Part shown: positions 15,152-24,127 of the stretch, piece by piece
Layout: every line of letters begins with the position of its first letter
Numbering within the stretch: position 1 is the first letter of the stretch
Source: UBA5603 sp964501315
GTDB taxonomy: Bacteria > Bacillota_I > Bacilli_A > Izemoplasmatales > Hujiaoplasmataceae
Assembly (NCBI GenBank): GCA_964501315.1
Contig: CAZCSO010000002.1
Location: forward strand, 1 to 64,000
Direction of reading: 5' to 3'
Length of the DNA: 64,000 bases
Notes under the pieces: generated by a model
What the model saw: the letters and a program-made list of their open reading frames with translations, nothing else
Told to the model about the DNA's origin: nothing
Database searches by the model: none
Made by a program: the position numbers and the translations under genes

Positions 15152-16028
15152 TAACGAAGTAACCAGTAAAACAATCTTAATCACTGGAGCGACTTCCGGA
15201 ATTGGAAAAGAGGTCGCAAAACGTTTACTATCGAAAGGACACCATATATTGGTTGTTGGTAGTTCTCCTGATAAGATCAATCGGCTCGTCAATGAGCTGG
15301 TATCAATTAATTCATACGGAAAAAGCCAAGGATTTTATGCGGATTTGTCAAGACAATCGGAAGTAAATCGACTCTCGTTGGAAGTTGATGAGTATCTTAA
15401 TCGGACGGGCAACGGATCGTTGGATGTTTTGATTAATAATGCTGGAGCCGTTCGAAATCGGTATTGTATGACAGAAGATAAAATTGAGTACCAATGGGCC
15501 GTCAATCAGATGGCTGGGTTCTTATTATCTGTGAATCTTCTAAAGAATCTGCGAAATGGTATCATTCTGTTTACCGGTTCGTATTCACACCAAAAAGCCT
15601 TTATCCATTGGCAAAACATCGGATTCAAACATCGATATTTCATTTATTCGGTCTATCGTCAGTCCAAACTCGCCAATGTTATGACGGCCAAAGCATTTAA
15701 TGAAAAGTTATTACCACTCTCGATTCATTCGTATGTTGTAGATCCGGGATTGGTCAATACCGACATTGCGAACAAACACACCTCGAAACTCGTTCAATGG
15801 GTGTGGTCGAACCGTCGAAAAAGAGGAACGGATCCAAGCGTTCCCGCTCTAACCTATGAAATGCTGATAGAACAACATCCAAAAGACGGGTTGGTATTTA
15901 AAAACAAACAACCGATTTCTTATAATCGTCGTGCTGATCAACCCAAACAATATCAAAGACTATGCCAAATATGCGAGCAATTATGTCATCGTAACATCGA
16001 TACCATCTTACAACAACTAATAGACTAA
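15117..16028 (+). CDS. Short-chain dehydrogenase/reductase (SDR)
   Basis: The roughly 303-residue product has the classical SDR cofactor motif G-A-T-S-G-I-G near residue 24, N-N-A-G near 107, the catalytic Ser in T-G-S-Y-S and the Y-R-Q-S-K catalytic Tyr-Lys pair, followed by D-P-G-L-V-N-T-D. Its arrangement resembles the retinol-dehydrogenase-like branch of SDRs, which often have a C-terminal extension after the P-G motif. The substrate is unknown. The start overlaps the LURP-one gene; ATG 15117, TTG 15114 and ATG 15132 are all possible and none has a good ribosome binding site, so coupling is likely. Retinal/retinol chemistry would suit the nearby heliorhodopsin but is speculation. Confidence 0.82.
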   Translation: MTVCTMKTEDANNEVTSKTILITGATSGIGKEVAKRLLSKGHHILVVGSSPDKINRLVNELVSINSYGKSQGFYADLSRQSEVNRLSLEVDEYLNRTGNGSLDVLINNAGAVRNRYCMTEDKIEYQWAVNQMAGFLLSVNLLKNLRNGIILFTGSYSHQKAFIHWQNIGFKHRYFIYSVYRQSKLANVMTAKAFNEKLLPLSIHSYVVDPGLVNTDIANKHTSKLVQWVWSNRRKRGTDPSVPALTYEMLIEQHPKDGLVFKNKQPISYNRRADQPKQYQRLCQICEQLCHRNIDTILQQLID

Positions 16029-16040
16029 AGGAGACAAGTT

Positions 16041-17186
16041 ATGGACATTATTACCAAACGATTACGATTAAAACCCATTGATATGACGTATGTAAACGAA
16101 GTATTCGATTATTTTTCGGCTGAAGTATGTACGTATATGGGACCACAACCGGCTACCACAATCAATGAAACAATGACATTTATCGCTTCTAGTATGGAAA
16201 ACTATCAACGCCATCAAGAAGTCGTCTATGTGATTTTGAAACAAGAGACTTCAGAATTTTTAGGTTGTTTGGGCGTCCATAATTTGCCGACGAAAACACC
16301 GGAACTTGGGATATGGCTCAAATTGAGCGCTCAAGGAATGGGTTACGGACAAGAAAGCATCATCGCTGTCATGGATGATGTTAAGCAACGTCATCCAATT
16401 GACTACTTTATTTATCCTGTTGATCGTCGCAATTTGCCCTCTCGACGAATCCCTGAAAAATTGGGTGGTTTGATTTTTGGCCGCAAAGATACGATTAATT
16501 CGGCGGGAAAACGATTGGAATTGCTCGAGTATCATATTGGCCATTCGGTCACAGCCTCTAACCACGACAATCGACCCATTATCGTTTTTGATGGTGATTC
16601 CATTACCGATGCGTCACGTGATCGTGACCATTTGGAATCATTGGGCAACGGTCATGCCAAACGCATGGAAACATTCTTCCCGGATGCGCGAATCTTTAAC
16701 TTAGGAATCAGTGGTCACCGGTCTGCCGATTTATTAAACCGGTGGAATCAAACCTTGGCTCTCAATCCAAACATCATCGTGCTTTTGGTTGGCATAAACG
16801 ATATTTGGCACTATTATCGCTTTCAAACGCCCCTCAAACGCAACGAATATTATAACAATGTGAAACGGATTATCTTAAAAACAAAAAAAGAAGCGCCGAA
16901 CACCACGTTGATTTTGCTCGAGCCATTTGCTTTTCCAATCGGTGAATTTGATCCTAATTGGACTCATGACTTGGAAAAAGAACAAGCAACCATCAAGAAA
17001 CTAGCCGAAAATTATCAATGCCCCTTTGTGCCAACGCAATCCGCTCTATTTTGTATGGCTCAATCCTATCCCATGGATAAGATTTTACCAGACGGAGTTC
17101 ACCCGTCGGAATTTGGCTATCAGGTATTGAGCGAAATCATTTTTTCTGAGGTCAGTCAAGCCGTTCGTCGCCATTATCAAGAATAA
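16041..17186 (+). CDS. GNAT acetyltransferase fused to SGNH/GDSL hydrolase
   Basis: This 381-residue protein joins two enzymes. Residues 1-165 are a RimJ/RimL-type GNAT domain (T-K-R-L-R-L-K-P start, G-M-G-Y-G acetyl-CoA loop near 99, N-L-P-S-R-R-I-P-E-K-L-G). Residues 178-375 are an SGNH hydrolase with all four blocks: G-D-S-I (nucleophile S187), N-L-G-I-S-G (G222), G-I-N-D (N253) and D-G-V-H (D351, H354). SGNH enzymes remove acyl groups, often O-acetyl from sugars. Pairing an acyl-adding with an acyl-removing domain is unusual. No signal peptide is seen, so it is cytoplasmic. The ATG has aaggaga upstream, 13 bases after the SDR stop. Confidence 0.88.
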   Translation: MDIITKRLRLKPIDMTYVNEVFDYFSAEVCTYMGPQPATTINETMTFIASSMENYQRHQEVVYVILKQETSEFLGCLGVHNLPTKTPELGIWLKLSAQGMGYGQESIIAVMDDVKQRHPIDYFIYPVDRRNLPSRRIPEKLGGLIFGRKDTINSAGKRLELLEYHIGHSVTASNHDNRPIIVFDGDSITDASRDRDHLESLGNGHAKRMETFFPDARIFNLGISGHRSADLLNRWNQTLALNPNIIVLLVGINDIWHYYRFQTPLKRNEYYNNVKRIILKTKKEAPNTTLILLEPFAFPIGEFDPNWTHDLEKEQATIKKLAENYQCPFVPTQSALFCMAQSYPMDKILPDGVHPSEFGYQVLSEIIFSEVSQAVRRHYQE

Positions 17187-17191
17187 AAACT

Positions 17192-17224
17192 AATTCGATT
17201 TCGACATGAAATCGAATTTTTTCT
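17192..17224 (+). terminator. Terminator after GNAT-SGNH gene
   Basis: Perfect 11-base arms aattcgatttc and gaaatcgaatt with a five-base loop, followed by tttttt. Confidence 0.85.
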
Positions 17225-17259
17225 TCCAAGCCGTTTCATTTTATATTCTATCTGCGATT

Positions 17260-17268
17260 TGATATAAT
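17260..17268 (+). promoter_or_regulatory. Extended -10 element upstream of the ABC exporter
   Basis: TGATATAAT, 113 bases before the ATG at 17382. A second possible -10 (TATACT, about 17340) lies closer, so which one is used is uncertain. Confidence 0.35.
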
Positions 17269-17381
17269 AAATGACAGATAATTATTCAGTATTCCTGTAT
17301 TATTTTTCAAACAATCACAGAATCCATATAATTATTTTGTATACTATTCCTATGTTTTTAAGTTAGAAGAAGGTGTTATTC

Positions 17382-19670
17382 ATGTTACAGTTAAAAGAAG
17401 TAAGAAAAGCGTATCAAGTCGGAGATTTTCGACAAGTTGCGTTGAATGGAATATCGGTTAGCTTTCGTCAAAATGAATTCGTTGCGATTGTGGGGCCTTC
17501 TGGATCTGGAAAAACAACGACGTTGAATATTATTGGCGGACTGGATCGGTATGATTCCGGTGATATCATCATCAAAGGAAAATCCACAAAGGATTTTCGT
17601 GATCCCGATTGGGATGCTTATCGAAATAATTCCATCGGTTTTGTTTTTCAAAATTATAATTTAATCGGTCATATATCCGTATTGGATAACGTTGAGATGG
17701 GAATGACGTTATCAGGTCTTCCTGCTTCACAACGTAAGCAACGAGCCATTGAAGTATTGGAACGTGTTGGCTTAAAGGATCATATGCACAAGCGTCCCAA
17801 CCAACTATCCGGCGGTCAGATGCAACGCGTTGCCATTGCCAGAGCGTTGTCGAACAATCCAGAAATAATCATGGCCGATGAGCCAACCGGCGCATTGGAT
17901 TCGGTAACGAGCATTCAAATCATGGATTTGATTAAAGAGATAGCGAAAGACAAACTGGTCATCTTAGTCACTCACAATTTGGCGATTGCGGAACAATACG
18001 CCAATCGAATCATTAAAATGAGTGATGGAAACATCATCGAAGATACCAACCCTTACCAAGAAGAAATCGATAATTCACTTTCTTACAAACTTAAAAAAAC
18101 ATCCATGAGCTTCAAACAAGCCTTAAGTTTATCGTTTAATAATCTTAAAACCAAATTGGGTCGTGCACTCATCACAGCCTTTGCAGGGTCCATAGGCATC
18201 ATCGGAGTCGGATTGGTGTTATCACTATCAAATGGGCTCAATCAGGAAATCAGTGCTCTAGAAACCGGTACGCTTTCGGATTATCCACTCACCATCAGCG
18301 AATCGCCGATGTTCATGCAAATGCGACCAGGACAACGTCCGGGAATGAGTGACGATACGGAAGGTCAATTTCCTTCGGGTACTTCGCTCTTAATCACCGA
18401 TACTTCTCAAAATACATTTCTCCATTACAATCAATTGACAGATGATTACATAACTTTTGTTCAAGGGTTAGATTCTACCCTCTACAATGACATGACGTTT
18501 CAAACGAGTTTAGCGATGAATTTACTGAGAGAAACATCACCTAACAGCGTCTCGACCATCAAAACGTCCGACATTGGTTGGGAAGAGTTACCGAATAATA
18601 CCGAGTTTATCAATGCTAATTATGATATCTTACAAGGAACGTATCCTGATAATGCCAATGAATTATTATTGGTAGTGGACAGTTATAATACCATAGAAGT
18701 TGATTTTCTATCTGCGATTGGTTTATCTCAATCTGAAGGTTCACTCGACTTCTCCGATTTAATCGGACTTGATTTTAAAATCGCAATGAACGATACGTAT
18801 TATACGTATTCATCCATTAGTGGACTTTATTCTGTTTCCACCGACTTGGAAAGTGTGTATTCGGACGCTTCGTCCATTACGGTAGAAATCTCCGGTATTG
18901 CTCGCGTTAAAGAAGACGCCAACGGAACCATTCTTTCAGAGGGAATCAAGTATCATCCTTCATTGGAGGATAGCTTGATGAGTAATGCCAGTGCCTCTCA
19001 AATCGCTCTTGCACAATCAGCTTCGTCTACATCGGTGCTCTCGGGATTACCTTTGACCGATGCAATGAAAACGTCAGAATTAAGACGCTTAGGTGCCTTA
19101 GCAACCCCCTCAGCCATTCAAATTTATCCCGTTGATTTCGATACTAAAACCGAGATCAAGACTTATCTTGATACGTATAACGAAGGTTTGTCAGAGGATG
19201 ACAGTATTCTCTACTTGGATTTAGCGGAAACCATTACCGATACGGTTGGGACGTTAATCGATACCATCACGTATGTTTTAGTAGCCTTCTCGGCAATTTC
19301 ACTCATTGTTTCATCCATCATGATTGGCATCATTACGTATATCTCCGTACTAGAACGGACCAAAGAAATTGGTATCTTAAGAGCTTTGGGTGCTCGTAAA
19401 AAAGACATCAGTCGTGTCTTCAATGCAGAAACGTTACTCATTGGATTTACAGCAGGTGTTATGGGCGTAGCCATTGCTTGGGGGTTAACATTCCCCATCA
19501 ATGCCATCATTAATAACCTCGTTCCTGAAATGGCAAACATTGCTCGCTTCTCGAGTTTCGCTATGATATCCTTGATTGCCATCAGCATGGTATTGACATT
19601 ATTCTCCGGCTTGGTACCGTCAAGAATCGCCGCTAAGAAAGATCCAGTCGAAGCATTAAGAACCGAATAA
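17382..19670 (+). CDS. MacB-like ABC exporter, ATPase fused to FtsX-type permease
   Basis: The 762-residue product starts at the ATG with agaaggtg 6 bases upstream. The N-terminal ATPase has Walker A G-P-S-G-S-G-K-T-T (about 38-46), the signature L-S-G-G-Q (142-146) and Walker B I-I-M-A-D-E-P (162-168). A membrane helix follows near residue 255, then a large extracytoplasmic domain (about 275-600) and three C-terminal FtsX-type helices with E-R-T-K-E-I-G-I-L-R-A-L-G. This is the MacB/BceAB-like mechanotransmission family, which exports peptides, lipids or antibiotics or drives signalling. No partner periplasmic adaptor or sensor kinase adjoins. Unlike split LolD/LolC systems it is a single chain. 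Confidence 0.88.
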   Translation: MLQLKEVRKAYQVGDFRQVALNGISVSFRQNEFVAIVGPSGSGKTTTLNIIGGLDRYDSGDIIIKGKSTKDFRDPDWDAYRNNSIGFVFQNYNLIGHISVLDNVEMGMTLSGLPASQRKQRAIEVLERVGLKDHMHKRPNQLSGGQMQRVAIARALSNNPEIIMADEPTGALDSVTSIQIMDLIKEIAKDKLVILVTHNLAIAEQYANRIIKMSDGNIIEDTNPYQEEIDNSLSYKLKKTSMSFKQALSLSFNNLKTKLGRALITAFAGSIGIIGVGLVLSLSNGLNQEISALETGTLSDYPLTISESPMFMQMRPGQRPGMSDDTEGQFPSGTSLLITDTSQNTFLHYNQLTDDYITFVQGLDSTLYNDMTFQTSLAMNLLRETSPNSVSTIKTSDIGWEELPNNTEFINANYDILQGTYPDNANELLLVVDSYNTIEVDFLSAIGLSQSEGSLDFSDLIGLDFKIAMNDTYYTYSSISGLYSVSTDLESVYSDASSITVEISGIARVKEDANGTILSEGIKYHPSLEDSLMSNASASQIALAQSASSTSVLSGLPLTDAMKTSELRRLGALATPSAIQIYPVDFDTKTEIKTYLDTYNEGLSEDDSILYLDLAETITDTVGTLIDTITYVLVAFSAISLIVSSIMIGIITYISVLERTKEIGILRALGARKKDISRVFNAETLLIGFTAGVMGVAIAWGLTFPINAIINNLVPEMANIARFSSFAMISLIAISMVLTLFSGLVPSRIAAKKDPVEALRTE

Positions 19671-19695
19671 GATGATCTTCGGATCATCTTTTTTT
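19669..19695 (+). terminator. UUCG-loop terminator after ABC exporter
   Basis: Nine-base arms aagatgatc and gatcatctt close a c(ttcg)g tetraloop, an exceptionally stable RNA loop, followed by six T's. Confidence 0.88.
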
Positions 19696-19753
19696 ATGCA
19701 TTTCATATCGACATAATTGAGTGATATGCTATACTGAAATCAAGGTGATAATC

Positions 19754-20284
19754 ATGATCAAAGACGATTTTCTTAACGAAAATATTTCATCGAATAGTCT
19801 TCTTTACAATCAGATAGTTGAGATTCTGAAAGATGAAATTAAGTTTCCGCATCGGATCGTTTCACGAAAAAATAGAACATATTTTTATAATGATAGCAAT
19901 CGGGCCAAGCCAATACTTCTATTTAAAAGCCGTCGTCTATTGGTAAAAATAACACTTCATCGAAGTGCTGTCATATTAGAATTTAATCACCGTATACTAA
20001 CACTGGATACCACGAAATACAGTTCCATGATCGAGATGACACTATCCGATTATTCCATACGTAGAATGAGAGATAAAAGAAAAGTATACATGGATTGTGG
20101 CATTAATAAATCAATCCTAAACGAACTCAAGGATTTAGTAAACACCATTCGTATTATCGATAAAAAAGACGGTCAATCAAAAAAAGTGAATCACCGTATG
20201 AACTCACTTAAATCAGAGCGAGTCATGTCGATAAAAAAGGAATATGAATCAGAAATTTGTCCAACCTTCTCAAAACCAAGATAA
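19754..20284 (+). CDS. Hypothetical protein, 176 residues
   Basis: The ATG at 19754 has aaggtga 5 bases upstream. The product is soluble, basic and Lys/Arg-rich with no signal peptide or membrane helix. The middle (about 45-90) looks like beta strands (R-T-Y-F-Y-N, I-L-L-F-K-S-R-R-L-L-V-K-I-T) followed by helix-forming segments, and the last 40 residues are charged and probably disordered. I do not recognise a family. It lies alone between a strong terminator and a long AT-rich gap. Confidence 0.55.
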   Translation: MIKDDFLNENISSNSLLYNQIVEILKDEIKFPHRIVSRKNRTYFYNDSNRAKPILLFKSRRLLVKITLHRSAVILEFNHRILTLDTTKYSSMIEMTLSDYSIRRMRDKRKVYMDCGINKSILNELKDLVNTIRIIDKKDGQSKKVNHRMNSLKSERVMSIKKEYESEICPTFSKPR

Positions 20285-20915
20285 GACTCATCAGACAGGG
20301 TAGATTACTAGTTTAAGCTCAAGTGTCGGTAGAAATTTTTTCTAATGAAGAGTATACATTAGATAAGTACCTCGACTTCATATATGATTGAAATAACTTA
20401 AATATTGCTTTAGTACATCACATATAATAGTTTAGAAAATGGCTGTAAATAGAGATTTATCGGACATTATGAATCAATACAAAAAAGTCCACTACTATGA
20501 GAAATTATCGTGATTCTTCAGTTGAGATAAGAATAATGGAATAGATGCACTCTCAAATCTGGATAGTTTTGATATAATACGACAAAATATGCCAAAATAT
20601 CGCATCAAAACACGCATTTTTAGGATAAAAACAAAAAAATTTCTAATAAGCATTGATGGCTAAAATTAGATCTAAAAACCATTTTTGTGAGAGCTAATCG
20701 ATGGATTTTTAATCTAGTGTATAGGGATAATTGTATTAGATACATTTGATTTTATGATGTCATTCACACTTTGTATTTTCCCTAAATTATTGTAGAATAT
20801 GAGCATAATGCCTAAAAATAGCCAACAAAGTTATATGACAAAAAAATTTTAAATGCACTATTTACCTTATTTTCAGGTGTTATGAGTGATGTATATTTCA
20901 GTTTAAGCAACTTTA
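20285..20915. other. Long AT-rich non-coding region
   Basis: About 630 bases with many stops in all frames and no ribosome-binding-site-plus-ORF combination. A TGATATAAT extended -10 lies at 20570-20578 but is followed by no open frame. I see no tRNA, IS end or riboswitch I can name. The low GC compared with neighbours suggests a decayed or inserted segment. Confidence 0.4.
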
Positions 20916-20944
20916 TTGACATATGTTATAATTTATTCTATAAT
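20916..20944 (+). promoter_or_regulatory. Perfect consensus SigA promoter in the AT-rich gap
   Basis: TTGACA, 17 bases, TATAAT: full match to the consensus. The next recognised gene (peroxiredoxin) starts 255 bases downstream, leaving a very T-rich leader. Either the peroxiredoxin has a long 5' leader or a small transcript starts here. Confidence 0.75.
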
Positions 20945-21199
20945 TTGTTTGTCATTAGTTATGAATTGTTTCTTTTCTTTTGGTTTTATTGATACTTTGA
21001 TATTTATGTTAGCTTATGATTTGTATTTCCTTTTTATACTATTTATAGTTATCTTTCTTTCATATTTTCGTTATTGTATTTCTTTTTTCATAGCGTTATG
21101 TCAATTATATCAAAAATGAACATTCTTAATTTTGGTTACATAAAATCCCTTTAATTCGACATGCTTTTGAGGGATATATAAAATATAGGAGGAGTTATT

Positions 21200-21877
21200 A
21201 TGGAACAAGAAACGTATTACAAAATGCCACTAATTGGTGAGGCCGCTCCCAGTTTTACCGCTGTCACGACTCAAGGAATTATCAACTTCCCGGAAGATTA
21301 CAAAGGGAAATGGGTCATCCTATTTTCTCATCCCGCAGACTTCACACCCGTCTGCACAACGGAGTTTATGACCTTCGCTACCATGGCCAATGAATTCAAA
21401 CAATTGAATACGGAGTTAATCGGTTTATCGGTCGACTCACTTTACGCTCACATCGCGTGGTTACGTAAAATTCAAGAACTTGAATGGAATGGCATGAAAA
21501 ATGTAGAGGTTCGCTTCCCGCTTATTGAAGACATCAAAATGGAAGTTGCCAATAAGTTTGGAATGATCCAACCCGGTCAATCTAACACCCAAGCTGTTCG
21601 TGCTGTCTTCGTTATTGATCCGGAAGGAAAAATCCGAACGATTCTTTATTACCCATTATCATTAGGTCGTAACTTTGATGAAATTAAACGAATCATTCTT
21701 GCTTTACAAAAAGCAGACAAAGACAAAGTTGCAATGCCTGCGAACTGGCGTCCGGGTGATGACGTCATCATTCCTACTGCCGGATCATGCGGTACCGCTA
21801 AAGAACGGATGGAAACAAAGAGCGATGACCAATATTGCTTAGATTGGTTCATGTGTTTCAAACGCGAGAAAAAATAA
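21200..21877 (+). CDS. Peroxiredoxin (AhpC/Prx6-type, 1-Cys-like)
   Basis: The 225-residue product has the peroxidatic motif P-A-D-F-T-P-V-C-T-T-E-F (C52) in a thioredoxin fold and the long C-terminal arm of Prx6-type enzymes (D-P-E-G-K-I-R near 143, L-P-A-N-W-R-P-G-D-D-like segment near 182). Three further Cys lie at 197, 213 and 219, with a C-L-D-W-F-M-C pair as in archaeal and anaerobe thioredoxin-dependent Prx6 homologues, where the arm Cys resolves the sulfenate. It reduces H2O2 and organic peroxides, with TrxB-reduced thioredoxin the probable donor. The ATG follows aggagga. A terminator follows. Confidence 0.9.
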   Translation: MEQETYYKMPLIGEAAPSFTAVTTQGIINFPEDYKGKWVILFSHPADFTPVCTTEFMTFATMANEFKQLNTELIGLSVDSLYAHIAWLRKIQELEWNGMKNVEVRFPLIEDIKMEVANKFGMIQPGQSNTQAVRAVFVIDPEGKIRTILYYPLSLGRNFDEIKRIILALQKADKDKVAMPANWRPGDDVIIPTAGSCGTAKERMETKSDDQYCLDWFMCFKREKK

Positions 21878-21885
21878 CAATTCAT

Positions 21886-21923
21886 AAAGACGCTATGGGA
21901 TTTAGTTTCCCAGCGTCTTTTTT
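21886..21923 (+). terminator. Terminator after peroxiredoxin
   Basis: Arms aaagacgct and agcgtcttt extended by ggga/tccc with a two-base bulge, then eight T's. Confidence 0.85.
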
Positions 21924-21985
21924 TTGAGCAAACCCTAACCCCTCGTATACGCATTATGATATAGTAATAGTAGGAGAATGATACC

Positions 21986-22375
21986 ATGGAATTTTTGAAA
22001 TATTATCTGATTGCTTTTGTTGTTTTTCTTGTTATTGATTTAATTTGGCTTGGATTGATTGCGAAGAATCTTTATTCAAACTATTTGGGATCGTTGATGG
22101 CCCCAAGAGTCAATTGGGTCGCAGCCATTCTTTTTTATCTATTATTTATCGTTGGGCTGGTATTCTTCGTTATCACCCCTGCCGTTGACAAACAATCTTG
22201 GAGCTATGCCCTATTAGTTGGCATGTTGTTTGGACTTATTACTTATGCGACGTATGATTTAACCAATTTGGCGACACTAAAAGGTTGGCCATTGACCATA
22301 ACCATCATTGACTTGGCTTGGGGATCAACGTTAGGAGGATTAGTTTCGCTTATTACCTATTGGATGGTGAAATAA
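21986..22375 (+). CDS. DUF2177 family membrane protein
   Basis: The 129-residue product has four hydrophobic helices and the DUF2177 pattern: D-L-I-W-L-G near residue 20, the N-Y-L-G-S-L-M segment, then A-T-Y-D-L-T-N-L-A-T-L-K-G-W-P near 85 and D-L-A-W-G at the end. The family's function is unknown. It starts a tight group of four genes (next starts 3 bases later) that includes another integral membrane protein of unknown function and a lipid-metabolism-like fusion. Confidence 0.85.
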   Translation: MEFLKYYLIAFVVFLVIDLIWLGLIAKNLYSNYLGSLMAPRVNWVAAILFYLLFIVGLVFFVITPAVDKQSWSYALLVGMLFGLITYATYDLTNLATLKGWPLTITIIDLAWGSTLGGLVSLITYWMVK

Positions 22376-22378
22376 ACT

Positions 22379-24127
22379 ATGGAACTGACATTTGTTAATG
22401 GATTTGATTTGTACAAAGCGATCATTGTTGGTGCTAAACGGATCATTCAAGATCGCAATGAATTGAATAAAATCAACGTGTTTCCTGTACCGGACGGTGA
22501 TACCGGATCGAACATGGCATTTTTGATGCAAACCATCATCAATGAAGCCAAGCCCGATGAAAGTGTTTCGCTGACGATGGAATCGATAGCGAACGCTTCG
22601 CTATCGGGTTCAAGAGGCAATTCGGGATTGATCTTTTCAGAATTTCTATACGGTGTTCACGAACATTTCAAAGGGAAACTGACGGCTTCAATCCAAGATT
22701 TTAAGAATGCATTCAAGCACGCTGCTCAAAAGGCGTATCAAGCGATTCTGAATCCGGTTGAAGGAACCATTTTGACGGTCTTTAGAAAAGTCAGCGAAGT
22801 CGATTTGTCGTATTCTTCCATTAAGGACTTTTTTGGGTCGGTTCTTCATATTGCCAAGAAAGCCGTCGTTGAAACAGCGACCGAACTTCCTGTTTTGAAA
22901 TCGTCGGGCGTCGTTGATGCAGGAGCGAAAGGGTTCTCTGACTTTTTAGAAGGTATGCACCATTATTTTGCGACCGGTGAATTTGACTTTTCTGAACCCA
23001 TTGAAGTTGAATCGACCGTAGAAGACATTCATGTGGATTCGTGTGAAGAACGTTACTGTACGGAAGCATTGATAACCAATATGAAAAAAACATCTGAAGA
23101 ATTAAAGATGATTTTTGCTCAACACGGATCTTCACTCATTATTTCAAATCGTTCCGATAAGACAAGAATTCACATTCATACGAATCATCCGGATGAATTC
23201 TTTTATACATTGTCACAACATTGTGATATCTTAGAACAAAAAGTTGACGACATGGTTAGACAATTAGATGCAGTCAGAAAACCCCATCCTCCCATTGCAA
23301 TCGTGACGGATTCCATCGCTGATTTACCGCAATCGCTCATTGATCACTATCAAATCCATCAAATGCCATTAGGATTGTTGGTTGATGGCGCTCCTTATTT
23401 AGATAAGGTAACCATTTCTGCAAATACCTTTTATAAATTATTGAAATCCGCAGACTCATTTTCATCTTCTCAACCCAGTCAGAAACAAATCGAGCGGCAT
23501 CTTGATTTCTTGCTAGATCATTACGAACATGTAATTTTCATTACCGTCTCCTCACAAATGAGTGGGACATACAATGCGCTTGTACAATACGCAAAAGACC
23601 ATCCACGAGTATCGGTATTTGATTCGAAACTTAATTCGGGTGCAGAAGGATTGGTGGTCTTACAAGCTGCTAAACTCGTTGAAGAAAACAAATCGGTCAC
23701 GGAAATTGTAAATGAACTGAACGAGTTTGCTAAGAAAACAAAAATCTATGTAAGTGTCAAAACCTTGAAATACATGGTCAAACAAGGACGTGTTTCCAAA
23801 TTAGTCGGATTTGCAGCGAAATTAATGAATTTGAAACCGGTAGTGGGCATCGACGAAAACGGTAAAGGCGAAATCACCCGTAAAGCGATGAGTTTGCGTG
23901 GTAATATTCGTCAAATCGTCAAATTAATCAAACAAGGAACCATCTCACAGTATGCAATTGTCCATTCTCAAGCCGATACACGTGCAGCCGATCTCACAAA
24001 AAAGATAAAGGCAATAACCGGAATGGATCCGCTATATACCATGTCCATTTCACCCATCGTGGCGATGAATGCGGGATTAGGTGCAGTCGCCGTTGCGGTT
24101 ACGTATGAAAAGGAAGGGATGATTTAA
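22379..24127 (+). CDS. DAK2-DegV fusion (fatty acid kinase FakA/FakB-like)
   Basis: The 582-residue product starts with a DAK2/DhaL-like domain carrying the nucleotide-metal motif N-V-F-P-V-P-D-G-D-T-G-S-N-M (about 33-46) and S-L-S-G-S-R-G-N-S-G (about 75-85). After a middle domain (about 215-300) a DegV domain begins at I-A-I-V-T-D-S near 304 with S-S-Q-M-S-G-T-Y near 395 and V-K-T-L-K-Y-M-V-K-Q-G-R near 460. In Staphylococcus these functions are separate: FakA phosphorylates fatty acids bound by FakB (DegV). Here kinase and carrier are one chain. It probably feeds exogenous fatty acids to phospholipid synthesis; no plsX/plsY adjoins. The next gene overlaps its stop by one base. Confidence 0.88.
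   Translation: MELTFVNGFDLYKAIIVGAKRIIQDRNELNKINVFPVPDGDTGSNMAFLMQTIINEAKPDESVSLTMESIANASLSGSRGNSGLIFSEFLYGVHEHFKGKLTASIQDFKNAFKHAAQKAYQAILNPVEGTILTVFRKVSEVDLSYSSIKDFFGSVLHIAKKAVVETATELPVLKSSGVVDAGAKGFSDFLEGMHHYFATGEFDFSEPIEVESTVEDIHVDSCEERYCTEALITNMKKTSEELKMIFAQHGSSLIISNRSDKTRIHIHTNHPDEFFYTLSQHCDILEQKVDDMVRQLDAVRKPHPPIAIVTDSIADLPQSLIDHYQIHQMPLGLLVDGAPYLDKVTISANTFYKLLKSADSFSSSQPSQKQIERHLDFLLDHYEHVIFITVSSQMSGTYNALVQYAKDHPRVSVFDSKLNSGAEGLVVLQAAKLVEENKSVTEIVNELNEFAKKTKIYVSVKTLKYMVKQGRVSKLVGFAAKLMNLKPVVGIDENGKGEITRKAMSLRGNIRQIVKLIKQGTISQYAIVHSQADTRAADLTKKIKAITGMDPLYTMSISPIVAMNAGLGAVAVAVTYEKEGMI

Noticed and set aside
18000..19000. Split of the ABC exporter into two genes
   Set aside because: One uninterrupted frame runs from the ATPase into the permease without a stop or internal ribosome binding site.
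20916..21116. 67-residue hydrophobic frame read from a TTG start
   Set aside because: The TTG is the -35 hexamer of a consensus promoter, so it cannot be in the transcript; only the shorter ATG frame at 20961 is considered, as a finding.
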